Shown here: positions 53,696 through 62,108 of the stretch, in pieces
Position numbering within the stretch: position 1 is the stretch's first letter
Layout of the letters: every line of letters begins with the position of its first letter
Assembly: GCF_001458355.1 (NCBI RefSeq)
Contig: NZ_CYSA01000016.1
Coordinates: forward strand, 1 to 64,000
From: Thalassovita gelatinovora
GTDB lineage: Bacteria > Pseudomonadota > Alphaproteobacteria > Rhodobacterales > Rhodobacteraceae
DNA: 64,000 nt
Direction: 5' to 3'
Program-made: the position numbers and the translations under genes
Notes under the pieces: model-generated
Seen by the model: only the letters and a program-made list of their open reading frames with translations
Databases searched by the model: none
What the model was told of the DNA's origin: nothing

Positions 53696-54391
53696 TCAGA
53701 CCGAAACGGCTTCAACCAGTTCATCGCGGGTCACTTCCGATTTGGCACCGCTTTTCAAAACCGACCCGCGCCGCATCACCACGAAATCATCCGCCAGCCC
53801 ATAAGCGAAATCGAAATACTGCTCGACCAGCACGATCGCCATATTGCCCTGATCGCGCAGATACTCGATCACCCGGCCGATTTGTTGAATGATATTAGGC
53901 TGAATGCCCTCGGTTGGTTCATCCAGCAACAGAAGTTTCGGCTTGGTGATCATCGCCCGAGCGATGGCAAGCTGCTGCTGCTGCCCCCCTGACAAATCAC
54001 CGCCACGGCGATGCAGGAACTCTTTCAGGATCGGGAATAGCTCATAGATTTCATCGGGGATGACATGTTCCGACCGTGGCAGGCAGGCATAGGCGGTTTC
54101 CATGTTTTCCTGCACCGTCAGCAGCGGGAAAATCATCCGCCCCTGCGGCACATAGCCAATACCCTTCTTGGCCAGCAGATGCGCCGGCAATCGGCCCAGA
54201 TCTTCACCGTCCAGTTCCATCGTGCCGCCAGATCGCACATGGGTGCCCGATATCGCCTTGAGCAACGACGTCTTGCCGACGCCATTGGTGCCCATGACAC
54301 AGGTCACCTTGCCGGTTTGCGCCTCCAGAGAAACCCCGTTGAGGATTTGCGAACTGCCGTAATGCAGGGTCAGGTTGTCGATCTTCAGCAT
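53696..54391 (-). CDS. urtE: UrtE, urea ABC transporter ATPase
   Basis: The 231-residue LivF-type ATPase has Walker A GTNGVGKTSLL, signature LSGGQQQQLAIARAM, Walker B LLLLDEPTEGIQP and the UrtE-typical LLAKKGIGYVPQGRMIFP. Last gene of the urtABCDE operon; with UrtD it powers high-affinity urea import. It lies 3 bases after urtD. Confidence 0.94.
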   Translation of the reverse strand: MLKIDNLTLHYGSSQILNGVSLEAQTGKVTCVMGTNGVGKTSLLKAISGTHVRSGGTMELDGEDLGRLPAHLLAKKGIGYVPQGRMIFPLLTVQENMETAYACLPRSEHVIPDEIYELFPILKEFLHRRGGDLSGGQQQQLAIARAMITKPKLLLLDEPTEGIQPNIIQQIGRVIEYLRDQGNMAIVLVEQYFDFAYGLADDFVVMRRGSVLKSGAKSEVTRDELVEAVSV

Positions 54392-54394
54392 CTT

Positions 54395-55135
54395 TCAGCG
54401 CCCCAGATATACGTCGATGACGTCTTGGTTTTGGGTGACATGGTCCAACGATCCTTCGGCCAGAACCGACCCTTCATGCAGCACCGTCACCTTGCAATTC
54501 AGCCGCCGGACAAATTCCATGTCATGTTCCACCACCACCACGGCGCGGGTCTTGGCCGCTTCGACCAGAATATCGGTGGTGTGTTCACGTTCCGACAATG
54601 TCATCCCGGCGGCGGGTTCATCGACCAGCAGCAGCCGCGGTTCCTGCGCCAGCAACATGCCGATTTCCAGCCATTGCTTCTGTCCGTGACTCAATTCTCC
54701 CGATTTCCGGCTCAACTCGGAACTCAAGCCAATCTCACTGGCCAATTCCTCAACCCGCGCCAGATCCTTGAACTTTGGCTTGAAGAACAGAACCGACCAC
54801 GGTGCCCGGTCATTCTTCAGCGCCATCAACAGATTGTCATGAACGCTTTGATCTTCGAACACGGTTGGGCGCTGAAACTTGCGCCCCACCCCTTCCCGGG
54901 CGATGCGGGCTTCGGACATCTTCAGCAGGGATATGGATTTCTCACCCCAGATCACCCGGCCTTCATCGGGCCGGGTCTTGCCGGTAACGATATCCATGAA
55001 AGTGGTCTTGCCAGCGCCGTTCGGGCCGATGATGGCGCGCATTTCGGCCGGGCCGATCTGAAACGACAGGTTGTTGATCGCCCGGAACCCGTCGAAACTG
55101 ACCGAAACGCCCGAAACTTCCAACAGCGTGCTCAT
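54395..55135 (-). CDS. urtD: UrtD, urea ABC transporter ATPase
   Basis: The 246-residue LivG-type ATPase has Walker A GPNGAGKTTFMD, signature LSHGQKQWLEIGMLLA and Walker B LLLVDEPAAGMT. The signature variant SHGQKQWLEI is characteristic of UrtD. Its ATG overlaps the urtC stop by 4 bases. Confidence 0.94.
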   Translation of the reverse strand: MSTLLEVSGVSVSFDGFRAINNLSFQIGPAEMRAIIGPNGAGKTTFMDIVTGKTRPDEGRVIWGEKSISLLKMSEARIAREGVGRKFQRPTVFEDQSVHDNLLMALKNDRAPWSVLFFKPKFKDLARVEELASEIGLSSELSRKSGELSHGQKQWLEIGMLLAQEPRLLLVDEPAAGMTLSEREHTTDILVEAAKTRAVVVVEHDMEFVRRLNCKVTVLHEGSVLAEGSLDHVTQNQDVIDVYLGR

Positions 55136-56364
55136 TCCCGTGCCTCCCGTTCCTGCAACGATCCGGAATCAGGCCCCAATGCTGCGCCGTGCCGGTTGGG
55201 GCTGCGGATCCCATCCAACAGATCGATCAGCCCGCCGATGCCCTTGGGCGCGAACAGCGTGACCAGAACGAAACTGAGCCCCAAAAGAACCTGCCACCAA
55301 TCGACCCATTTCAGCGTATAGCCGCCCAGCGGCAGATCGGGCACCTGCCCGCCGGTGAACCAGGTCGAGACCAGCGATACCACCGCCGCGCCGATCACCG
55401 CGCCATACAGCCGCCCGCGCCCGCCGATGGCGACCCAGACCGCCAGATAGATCGACGCGATCGGCGCGATTTCCGCCGGGTTGATGATACCGGCCTGCGG
55501 ATAATACAGCGCCCCTGCAATGCCTGAAATCATCGCGGTGATGACGAATATGAACAGCTTGTACCCTTCGACCGAATACCCCAGGAAGCGCACCCGCGCC
55601 TCGTCGTCACGAATGCCACGGATCACACTGCCGAATTTGCCCGACACGATGAAGGCAGCAAGGATATAGCTCAGCCCCAGCGCCAACGCCGAAGCCCAGA
55701 AGAACCAGATCGAGACCACGCTTTGCGGGATCGCATCCGCCCCGGGCAGGTTCTGCAATCCCGACAACCCGTTATTGCCGCGCAACCCGCTGTCGTTTTG
55801 AAACAGGTAAAGCGCCAGCGCCAGCGTCATCGCCTGGGTCAGGATCGACAGATAGACGCCGGTCACGCGGGACCGGAAGGCCAGCCAACCAAAGACCAGC
55901 GCCAACACCCCCGGGACTGCCACCACCAGAACAAGCTGCATGGTCAGACTATCGGCAAAGGCCCAGACCGCCGGGAAATCGCTGCTGCCGACGACGCCGA
56001 AAATCTGGCTTCCGATGGCATCGACCACTTCCTGCGCCGTGGGCGGTATTTCGGCATTGGCCAGCGACGTTTCGACGATCTGACGGGTGCGTTCATACAT
56101 CAGCCACATGCCGATCATGTATCCGCCCAAGCCGAAGAAAGCGAAATGCCCAAGGGACAGAATACCGGTATAGCCCCAGACCAGATCCATCGCGATGGCG
56201 ATCAGGCACAGGCACAACGTCTTGCCCAGGGTCTTGACGAAACTGGTGGAAATCAGCCCCGCGCCGGTGGCTTCCGACATCAACGTGACGGCAAGCGTGA
56301 ACAGCGCCAGCAGGCCGAGGAAGATCAGGATGGACGGGTTGCGCATCAGGAAGCTGTTTTTCAT
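55132..56364 (-). CDS. urtC: UrtC, urea ABC transporter permease
   Basis: The 410-residue LivM-type permease has about ten helices. Conserved blocks are GLISTSFVKTLGKTLCLCLI, DLVWGYTGILSLGHFAFFGL, FIVSGKFGSVIRGIRDDEAR and the C-terminal WVAIGGRGRLYGAVIGA. The ATG at 56364 is preceded by GGAGGCAGGAAA and overlaps the stop of a small upstream ORF. It forms the urea channel with UrtB. Confidence 0.94.
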   Translation of the reverse strand: MKNSFLMRNPSILIFLGLLALFTLAVTLMSEATGAGLISTSFVKTLGKTLCLCLIAIAMDLVWGYTGILSLGHFAFFGLGGYMIGMWLMYERTRQIVETSLANAEIPPTAQEVVDAIGSQIFGVVGSSDFPAVWAFADSLTMQLVLVVAVPGVLALVFGWLAFRSRVTGVYLSILTQAMTLALALYLFQNDSGLRGNNGLSGLQNLPGADAIPQSVVSIWFFWASALALGLSYILAAFIVSGKFGSVIRGIRDDEARVRFLGYSVEGYKLFIFVITAMISGIAGALYYPQAGIINPAEIAPIASIYLAVWVAIGGRGRLYGAVIGAAVVSLVSTWFTGGQVPDLPLGGYTLKWVDWWQVLLGLSFVLVTLFAPKGIGGLIDLLDGIRSPNRHGAALGPDSGSLQEREARE

Positions 56365-56501
56365 TTTCCTGCCTCCATCGGGATGTGGGTTTCGTTGCGA
56401 CGGCGGGCCGGCGGCCCGCGTCGCCATTGTCGCTCGGACCAATGGCGATCCAATAGCGACGCCTCGGAGTGTTTTTGGAACAATGAAAGAGCGGTTTTCA
56501 T
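56361..56501 (-). CDS. 46-codon ORF fitted between urtB and urtC
   Basis: The frame begins at an ATG 4 bases after the urtB stop, with CAGGAG about 8 bases before it, and ends at a TGA that overlaps the urtC ATG (ATGA). It encodes 46 codons including the stop (MKTALSLFQKHSEASLLDRH at the start), rich in Arg and Trp in the middle (RHWSERQWRRGPPARRR). The perfect fit at both ends implies translation in vivo. No domain recognised; a ribosome-bridging peptide or small Urt accessory protein are both possible. Confidence 0.6.
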   Translation of the reverse strand: MKTALSLFQKHSEASLLDRHWSERQWRRGPPARRRNETHIPMEAGK

Positions 56502-56505
56502 CTTG

Positions 56506-58455
56506 TTAATCTCCTGCGGCACGGCCCTTGAGGGCGATGATCCCGCGCGGGCGGAACTGAATGAAGACGATGATGAAGATGATCATATAAGTCTGCGCCG
56601 CCAGCGTGTTGGACGGGTTCAGCCATTCGATGCCCTTTTGCAAACCCCCGATCATGCCCGCGCCCAGCAGCGTCCCCCAGATATTGCCAACGCCACCCAC
56701 CACCACGGTCATGAAGCTTTGCACGATGTAATCGGCACCCAATTCGCTGGTCACCTTGGCGTAAAGCCCGATGGCGACACCGGCGATCCCGGCAATACCG
56801 GACCCAAGCCCGAAGGTCAGCATGTTGACCCGGTCGGGATTGATCCCCATCGACGCTGCCATGCGCGGGTTCTGCGTCACCGCGCGGGTTTCCAGACCCA
56901 GCCGGGTTTTCTTCATCAAGAACAGGAAAAACCCAAGGAAGATCAGCGCCAGCACGAAAATCGCGATACGGATATAGCTGATCGATACCACGTCATTAAG
57001 AACCCATGCCCCGTCAAGCCAACCCGGCGACGTCAGCGGCCGCGCCTGGGTGCCGAAGATGTTCTTGGCGATCTGTTGAAGCGCGATGGAAATCCCGAAA
57101 GTCGCCAGCAAGGTTTCCAGAGGCCGTGAATAGAGCCAGCGGATCACCAGCCGTTCCATCGCGACCCCCGCCGCGAAAGTGACGACAAAGGCCATCGGGA
57201 TGGCGACGATGATCGAAACGGTATAGTTCGGGATGATCTGCTGCACCACATAGCCGGTATAGGCGCCCATCATGATGAATTCGCCATGCGCCATGTTGAT
57301 CACCCCCATCACCCCAAAGGTGATGGCCAGACCGATCGCGGCAAGAAAATAGATCGAGCCGAGCGATAACGCATCAAGCCCGAGATCAAGCGCCTGATTG
57401 AGCGCCACCTTGGTTTCAATCGCGTCGAGCGTGGCGCTGGCGGCATCGGTCACCGCCTGTGACGGTTCGTCATATACATCGACAAAACGATGTGCCCGGA
57501 CGGCCTTGGCGGCCTCTGCATCGGTGACAGCGGCGGCAACCACCCCGGCGGTGACCAGACCGGCATAGGCGCGTTCCCGCGCGGCTTGGGTGTTCAATTC
57601 GGCCACCGGCACACCACCAACCATGCCATCCGCAGCATTATTCACCATCGCCGTGCGCAACGCGTCTGGCGTCAATCTCGGCGCGCCCAGATTGGCGGCG
57701 ACGATCAGGTCATAGGCTTGCTTGTCGGTCAGCTCGTCCGCTCCGGGTTTCAGTCTGCGTGCAATATTCATATCCGCCGGCGGATCGCCGGCAAAAACCA
57801 TGCGCTTGGTGGTCAGAACCGGGTTCAGCGCAGCGCGGACATCGACACCCAGATCGCCCTTGATCGCGTCCAGCGCCGCAATCCGGGCGGCCTCATCGGG
57901 GTCAAATGAAATCGTCTGCAACCGTTCGGTGCGGATCTTGCGCGCTTTCAGGCCAAGATCGGTTTCGCCCTCGATCGAGGCCCGCAGCGGCAGCAGCGTC
58001 GACGCATCGGGGGCCCGTTCGATCGCGGCCAGCGCTTCGGCGCGGCGGGCGGGGTCGGGATCAATCAGTTGAAACTGCACCAGCGCCGTGCCGATCAGCG
58101 CCCGCACCCCGGAATTGGGTTTAAGCTGTTTCAGCGCTTTCTTGTCTGCCTCACCAGCGGCTTCGCCGCTGTCGAAATCGATCAATTGAATGGCTTTCGA
58201 TGGCAAAGTGTTGCCGCGAAAAAACAGCCCGTCTTCGATCCGCAGCCACATGTCCTTGCCCTGCCATGTCTGCAACACGATCTGCGCCTGTGGCAGGTTG
58301 CTGTTGGCCAGTGCGTCGATCGCAGGCTGGATCGTCTTGCGCGAAGATTTGGTGATGAGTGCGCTATGGTCTTGCAGGATATCCTGCACCGGCCCGGCCT
58401 GCGCCGGAAGTGCAAGCAAGATCACTGCGCTGAACAGGATGAGTAGCTGCCGCAT
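56506..58455 (-). CDS. urtB: UrtB, urea ABC transporter permease with a large periplasmic N-terminal domain
   Basis: The 649-residue protein has a signal peptide (RQLLILFSAVILLALPAQA), then a helical, repeat-like soluble region of about 335 residues (segments such as ALAAIERAPDASTLLPLRAS), then a LivH-type permease (about 358-649) with GSIYFLAAIGLAITFGVMGV and NMAHGEFIMMGAYTGYVV. UrtB proteins of proteobacteria commonly carry such an N-terminal domain, but this one is long. The ATG at 58455 is set by the signal peptide; the frame is open 48 codons upstream through the intercistronic hairpin. Confidence 0.92.
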   Translation of the reverse strand: MRQLLILFSAVILLALPAQAGPVQDILQDHSALITKSSRKTIQPAIDALANSNLPQAQIVLQTWQGKDMWLRIEDGLFFRGNTLPSKAIQLIDFDSGEAAGEADKKALKQLKPNSGVRALIGTALVQFQLIDPDPARRAEALAAIERAPDASTLLPLRASIEGETDLGLKARKIRTERLQTISFDPDEAARIAALDAIKGDLGVDVRAALNPVLTTKRMVFAGDPPADMNIARRLKPGADELTDKQAYDLIVAANLGAPRLTPDALRTAMVNNAADGMVGGVPVAELNTQAARERAYAGLVTAGVVAAAVTDAEAAKAVRAHRFVDVYDEPSQAVTDAASATLDAIETKVALNQALDLGLDALSLGSIYFLAAIGLAITFGVMGVINMAHGEFIMMGAYTGYVVQQIIPNYTVSIIVAIPMAFVVTFAAGVAMERLVIRWLYSRPLETLLATFGISIALQQIAKNIFGTQARPLTSPGWLDGAWVLNDVVSISYIRIAIFVLALIFLGFFLFLMKKTRLGLETRAVTQNPRMAASMGINPDRVNMLTFGLGSGIAGIAGVAIGLYAKVTSELGADYIVQSFMTVVVGGVGNIWGTLLGAGMIGGLQKGIEWLNPSNTLAAQTYMIIFIIVFIQFRPRGIIALKGRAAGD

Positions 58456-58489
58456 TTCTGGGACCCTGGGGTGTTTTGGGGAAAGAGGT

Positions 58490-58516
58490 GGGCGGGCACC
58501 CGGTCGGTGCCCGCCC
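58490..58516 (-). other. intercistronic stem-loop after urtA
   Basis: GGGCGGGCACC pairs perfectly with GGTGCCCGCCC around CGGTC, 10 bases after the urtA stop. As with the binding-protein gene near 16.2 kb, no T-run follows. It probably protects or partly terminates the abundant urtA transcript before urtB. Confidence 0.7.
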
Positions 58517-58526
58517 GAATGTCCGA

Positions 58527-59807
58527 TTAGTAGTTCGATTTGATCTGAACGCAGCTTTCGGTTTCGGTGTTGTACATACCGCAACCCAGATCTTTCCAAT
58601 CCGATTTCAGTACCGCCGATTCCGGCAGGAAGTCGGTCCAGGCGTCGCCCGGCACTTCGGTGGTCTGGCTGATGATGTCGAATTGACCGTCATCCTGGAT
58701 TTCGCCGATCAGAACCGGCTTGGCCAGATGATGGTTCGGCAACATGACCGAAGTCCCACCGGTCAGGTTCGGATATTCCTGCCCGATCATCGCCGCCGAA
58801 ACCGCATCGACTTCGGTGGTCCCGGCCGCTTCGACCGCGTTCACCCACATGTTGAAGCCGATGAAATGCGCTTCCATCGGGTCGTTGGTGACGCGTTCGT
58901 CGCCCATCTTGGCTTTCCAAGCGGCGACGAATTCGTCGTTCATCTCGGATTCAGCCGACTGGAAGTAATTCCAGGCTGCCAGATGGCCAACCAAGTTGGC
59001 GGTGTCGAGACCCGACAATTCCTCTTCGCCGACCGAAAAGGCCACGACGGGAATGTCATCGGCGGAAATTCCGGCTGCGGCCAATTCCTTGTAAAAACCG
59101 ATATTGGCGTCGCCATTGATGGTGCTGATCACGCCGACCTTTTTACCATCCGCACCCAGCGCCACGACATCGGCGACAATTTTCGACCAATCGGAATGGC
59201 CGAACGGGGTGTAGTTCACGAAGATGTCGTCTTCGGCAATGCCTTTGCCCTTGAGGTAGCTTTCCAGAATGTTGTTGGTGGTACGCGGATAGACATAATC
59301 GGTGCCCAGCAGCGCGAATTTTTCAACGCCCAGTTCTTCAAGGAAATAATCGGTGGCCGGGATCGCCTGCTGGTTCGGCGCTGCGCCGGTATAGAACACG
59401 TTTTTCGAACTTTCTTCGCCCTCGTACTGCACCGGATAGAACAGCAGCCCGTTCAACTCTTCGATCACCGGCAGAACCGATTTACGGCTGACAGAGGTCC
59501 AGCAGCCGAACATCACGTCGACATCCTGCACCGTCAGCAATTCGCGCGCTTTTTCGGCGAATAGCGGCCAATCCGAGGCCGGATCGACGACAACCGCTTC
59601 CAGCTGTTTGCCCAGCACGCCGCCCTTGGCGTTCTGTTCGTCGATCAGCATCAGCATCGTGTCTTTTAGCGTGGTTTCCGAGATCGCCATCGTGCCCGAC
59701 AGCGAATGCAATACGCCGATTTTGATCGTGTCTTCGGCGGCAGCGGCCGGCAGGCTCAGCGTGCCCAGAGCCAAAGCCCCCGCAAGCGTGGATTTCAGAT
59801 AATTCAT
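58527..59807 (-). CDS. urtA: UrtA, urea-binding periplasmic protein
   Basis: The 426-residue protein has a signal peptide ending PAAAAEDTIKIG and the UrtA signatures GVLHSLSGTMAISETTLKDT, CWTSVSRKSVLPVIEELNGL followed by LFYPVQYEGEESSKNVFYTG, and LLGTDYVYPRTTNNI. It delivers urea to UrtBC. The second ATG is preferred because GGAGG directly touches the first one and is 7 bases from the second. First gene of the urt operon, divergent from ureD. Confidence 0.95.
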   Translation of the reverse strand: MNYLKSTLAGALALGTLSLPAAAAEDTIKIGVLHSLSGTMAISETTLKDTMLMLIDEQNAKGGVLGKQLEAVVVDPASDWPLFAEKARELLTVQDVDVMFGCWTSVSRKSVLPVIEELNGLLFYPVQYEGEESSKNVFYTGAAPNQQAIPATDYFLEELGVEKFALLGTDYVYPRTTNNILESYLKGKGIAEDDIFVNYTPFGHSDWSKIVADVVALGADGKKVGVISTINGDANIGFYKELAAAGISADDIPVVAFSVGEEELSGLDTANLVGHLAAWNYFQSAESEMNDEFVAAWKAKMGDERVTNDPMEAHFIGFNMWVNAVEAAGTTEVDAVSAAMIGQEYPNLTGGTSVMLPNHHLAKPVLIGEIQDDGQFDIISQTTEVPGDAWTDFLPESAVLKSDWKDLGCGMYNTETESCVQIKSNY

Positions 59808-59880
59808 GGTCATCCTCCAAGCGGGGCTTTTTTATATGCAAGTCTTGTCCGGCAATATCGGACCGCTTACCTATTCCCCC

Positions 59881-59899
59881 GCAACATGTTGTTTGTTGC
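59881..59899. promoter_or_regulatory. palindromic element upstream of urtA
   Basis: GCAACATGTTGTTTGTTGC contains the perfect 10-base palindrome CAACATGTTG and an overlapping GCAAC/GTTGC inverted pair. It lies 75 bases upstream of the urtA start and is a candidate operator. Confidence 0.35.
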
Positions 59900-60057
59900 A
59901 TCAGTGTGACGGCCGATCGATTTCCACATCCTTGCGGTCGTCACACGCCCCGGGAAACGCATTTCCCTTGGGGCAGGGCCAGTGAGGTCGGAAGCAGTCG
60001 ACCGCGCAATCTTCCCGACACATCCGCTTTGCTGCACTGCCGCATTTGATCGTTTTT

Positions 60058-60102
60058 TAGGCGAAAGCTGACCTTATCGCCTAATTGTTATGCGCCTAAT
60101 TG
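60058..60102. promoter_or_regulatory. repeated CGCCTAATTG elements upstream of ureD
   Basis: CGCCTAATTG occurs at 60078-60087 and again at 60093-60102, a 15-base period, and TAGGCG (its inverted core) at 60058-60063. Three copies with one inverted are unlikely by chance in 45 bases and suggest a transcription-factor array. Confidence 0.4.
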
Positions 60103-60189
60103 GCCGAAATCCGCCCTCAGCCCGTTTTTTAAGCGTTCGACTTCCAAGCGGTGGCGCTTTGTGCAACCGATTCCATCGGTAAGACGCAA

Positions 60190-61050
60190 ATGCCGGAGCG
60201 GATCATCACTATCGCGGCCAAAATATCATCAAACCTGCATGTTTCGCAGCAGCCTCGCGCGAATGGCGAAGCGATGGTATTTTCCAAGCTGCGAAACACC
60301 GGGTCCGCCATCGCCGATCTGCGTACGTCTGGCTGCATGAAGATGCTGTTCCCGCGCAGCGATGGACAGGAATTGACCGGCATCATGCTGAACACTGCCG
60401 GCGGCGTCACGGGCGGAGATCGCCTTGCCATTCAGGCCGGGGCGAAGGCGGGCAGCCACCTGCGCCTGTCCACCCAGGCCGCCGAACGGATTTACCGCGC
60501 CCAACCGGGCGAAGTCGGACGGATCGAAACCCGTCTCAGCGCTGAAGACGGCGCAAGGCTGGATTGGCTGCCGCAGGAAACCATCCTGTTCGACCGCGCC
60601 GCACTGGACCGGCGGTTGACGGTCGATCTGTCAGCAACGGCCCGGCTATTGCTGGTGGAACCGCTGATCTTTGGCCGCGCCGCGATGGGCGAAGCGGTAA
60701 ATGATGCCCAGCTGACCGACCGGATACGGGTGACCCGCGACGACGCATTGATCTTTGCCGACACGATGCGATTGCAGGGCAATTTGCAGGCACATATGAC
60801 GCGCTCCGCGATTGGTGCTGGCGCGGGCGCGATGGCCACGGTCCTGTTGGCAACCACGGTGGACGAAGCAGATCACCTGCTGCCGCACATCCGCGCCCTG
60901 CTGCCGACCACGGCCGGGGCATCGGTGATCCGACCCGGCCTTTTGTACTTGCGCCTTCTTGCCCCCGATGGGTTCGAATTGCGCAAAACCCTCCTGCCCG
61001 TTCTGACCTGTCTGAACGGGGCCAACCTTCCCAGAACTTGGATGATCTGA
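60190..61050 (+). CDS. ureD: UreD, urease accessory protein
   Basis: The 286-residue protein matches UreD/Ure[40 protein letters not shown]-like [11 protein letters not shown] and [18 protein letters not shown]. It works with UreF and UreG to load nickel into apo-urease. The start is uncertain: ATG at 60190 is taken; a GTG at 60151 is in frame. ureEFG are not in the window and should lie beyond the right edge. It precedes ureA by one base. Confidence 0.93.
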   Translation: MPERIITIAAKISSNLHVSQQPRANGEAMVFSKLRNTGSAIADLRTSGCMKMLFPRSDGQELTGIMLNTAGGVTGGDRLAIQAGAKAGSHLRLSTQAAERIYRAQPGEVGRIETRLSAEDGARLDWLPQETILFDRAALDRRLTVDLSATARLLLVEPLIFGRAAMGEAVNDAQLTDRIRVTRDDALIFADTMRLQGNLQAHMTRSAIGAGAGAMATVLLATTVDEADHLLPHIRALLPTTAGASVIRPGLLYLRLLAPDGFELRKTLLPVLTCLNGANLPRTWMI

Positions 61051-61051
61051 C

Positions 61052-61354
61052 ATGAACCTCACGCCCAGAGAAAAAGATAAACTGATGGTCGCGATGGCAG
61101 CCGAAGTGGCCCGCAAACGGCTGGCGCGCGGCGTCAAGCTGAACCATCCCGAAGCGATCGCGCTGATCACCGACGCAGTGGTCGAAGGCGCCCGCGATGG
61201 CCGTTCGGTGGCCGATCTGATGGTCGCCGGTGCGCAGGTGATCGGCCGCGAAAACTGCATGGAGGGCATCGCCGAAATGATCCACGAAGTGCAGGTCGAA
61301 GCGACGTTTCCCGACGGGACCAAGCTGGTGACCGTGCACGATCCGATCCGTTGA
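61052..61354 (+). CDS. ureA: UreA, urease gamma subunit
   Basis: The 100-residue subunit matches the family over its whole length: [60 protein letters not shown] and [20 protein letters not shown]. It is a structural part of the urease (UreABC)3 complex. Separate ureA and ureB genes are the usual proteobacterial arrangement. Confidence 0.97.
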   Translation: MNLTPREKDKLMVAMAAEVARKRLARGVKLNHPEAIALITDAVVEGARDGRSVADLMVAGAQVIGRENCMEGIAEMIHEVQVEATFPDGTKLVTVHDPIR

Positions 61355-61395
61355 ATTTTGAGTACTTAAAAAACGATGAAAGAGGAGAGCCGCCG

Positions 61396-61701
61396 ATGAT
61401 CCCCGGAGAATTGTTTGCCGCGACTGGCGAGCTGGAATTGAATGCGGGCCGCGACACCATCACCGTAATGGTGGCCAATACCGGTGACCGCCCGGTGCAG
61501 GTCGGGTCGCACTATCATTTCCATGAAACCAACCCGGCGCTTGATTTCGACCGTGTCGCGACGCGCGGCATGCGGTTGGATATCGCCGCCGGAACCGCGG
61601 TGCGGTTTGAACCCGGCCAGCGCCGCGAAGTGACGCTGGTACCATTATCGGGGAACCGCACGGTTTACGGCTTCAATCAGCAAGTGATGGGCAAGTTATG
61701 A
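61396..61701 (+). CDS. ureB: UreB, urease beta subunit
   Basis: The 101-residue subunit has [56 protein letters not shown] and ends [10 protein letters not shown]. The ATG follows AGAGGAGAG by 8 bases; the open frame extends 15 codons upstream without homology. Its stop overlaps the start of the LprI-type gene (ATGA). Confidence 0.97.
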   Translation: MIPGELFAATGELELNAGRDTITVMVANTGDRPVQVGSHYHFHETNPALDFDRVATRGMRLDIAAGTAVRFEPGQRREVTLVPLSGNRTVYGFNQQVMGKL

Positions 61702-62087
61702 AGTGCCGTTTCGCCATCGCAGTCTTGTTGGTCTCTGCCGGAGCCGCGCAGGCGCTCGATTGCAGCAATCCGCAGACCCAGCGGGACATGAACCAATGCG
61801 CCTACCAGATGTGGCAATATGCCGATGAAGACCTGAACCTGGCCTATCAGCTGGCCCGCGATGTCATGCGGACCACCGACAGCTATCTACCCGAAAACCT
61901 GAAAGGGGCCGAAGCCGCGCTGCGCGATGCCCAGCGCGCCTGGATCCCGTTCCGCGACAAGGCTTGCGAAGCTGAAGGGTTCGCCTTTCGTGGCGGATCG
62001 ATGGAACCGCTGATGGTTCTAAGCTGCAAAGAACGCCTGACCCGGCAGCGCACCGAAGAATTGCGCAGCCTGACCGAGATGAATTGA
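61698..62087 (+). CDS. LprI-type (DUF1311) exported protein inside the urease operon
   Basis: The 129-residue product has a signal peptide ([18 protein letters not shown]) and the DUF1311/LprI pattern: [19 protein letters not shown], the central helix pair, [20 protein letters not shown] and a late Cys in [12 protein letters not shown]. Four cysteines could form two disulfides. Relatives inhibit lysozyme; what it does among cytosolic urease genes is unclear. It overlaps ureB by 4 bases and is 21 bases before ureC, so it is truly part of the operon. Confidence 0.88.
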   Translation: MKCRFAIAVLLVSAGAAQALDCSNPQTQRDMNQCAYQMWQYADEDLNLAYQLARDVMRTTDSYLPENLKGAEAALRDAQRAWIPFRDKACEAEGFAFRGGSMEPLMVLSCKERLTRQRTEELRSLTEMN

Positions 62088-62108
62088 GCCTGAAAAGGAC
62101 CCGAACCG

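Larger units (their letters stand above)
59808..60189. other. divergent urt/ure regulatory region
   Basis: No coding frame is supported. The region must hold promoters for urtA (leftward) and ureD (rightward). It contains a palindrome near 59882 and a set of CGCCTA-containing repeats near 60058-60102, annotated separately. I found no clear sigma-54 promoter of the GG-N10-GC type. Confidence 0.5.

Noticed and set aside
55723-57129. 468-codon rightward frame
   Set aside because: Spans the opposite strand of urtC, the small ORF and urtB; low-complexity His/Arg/Gln composition.
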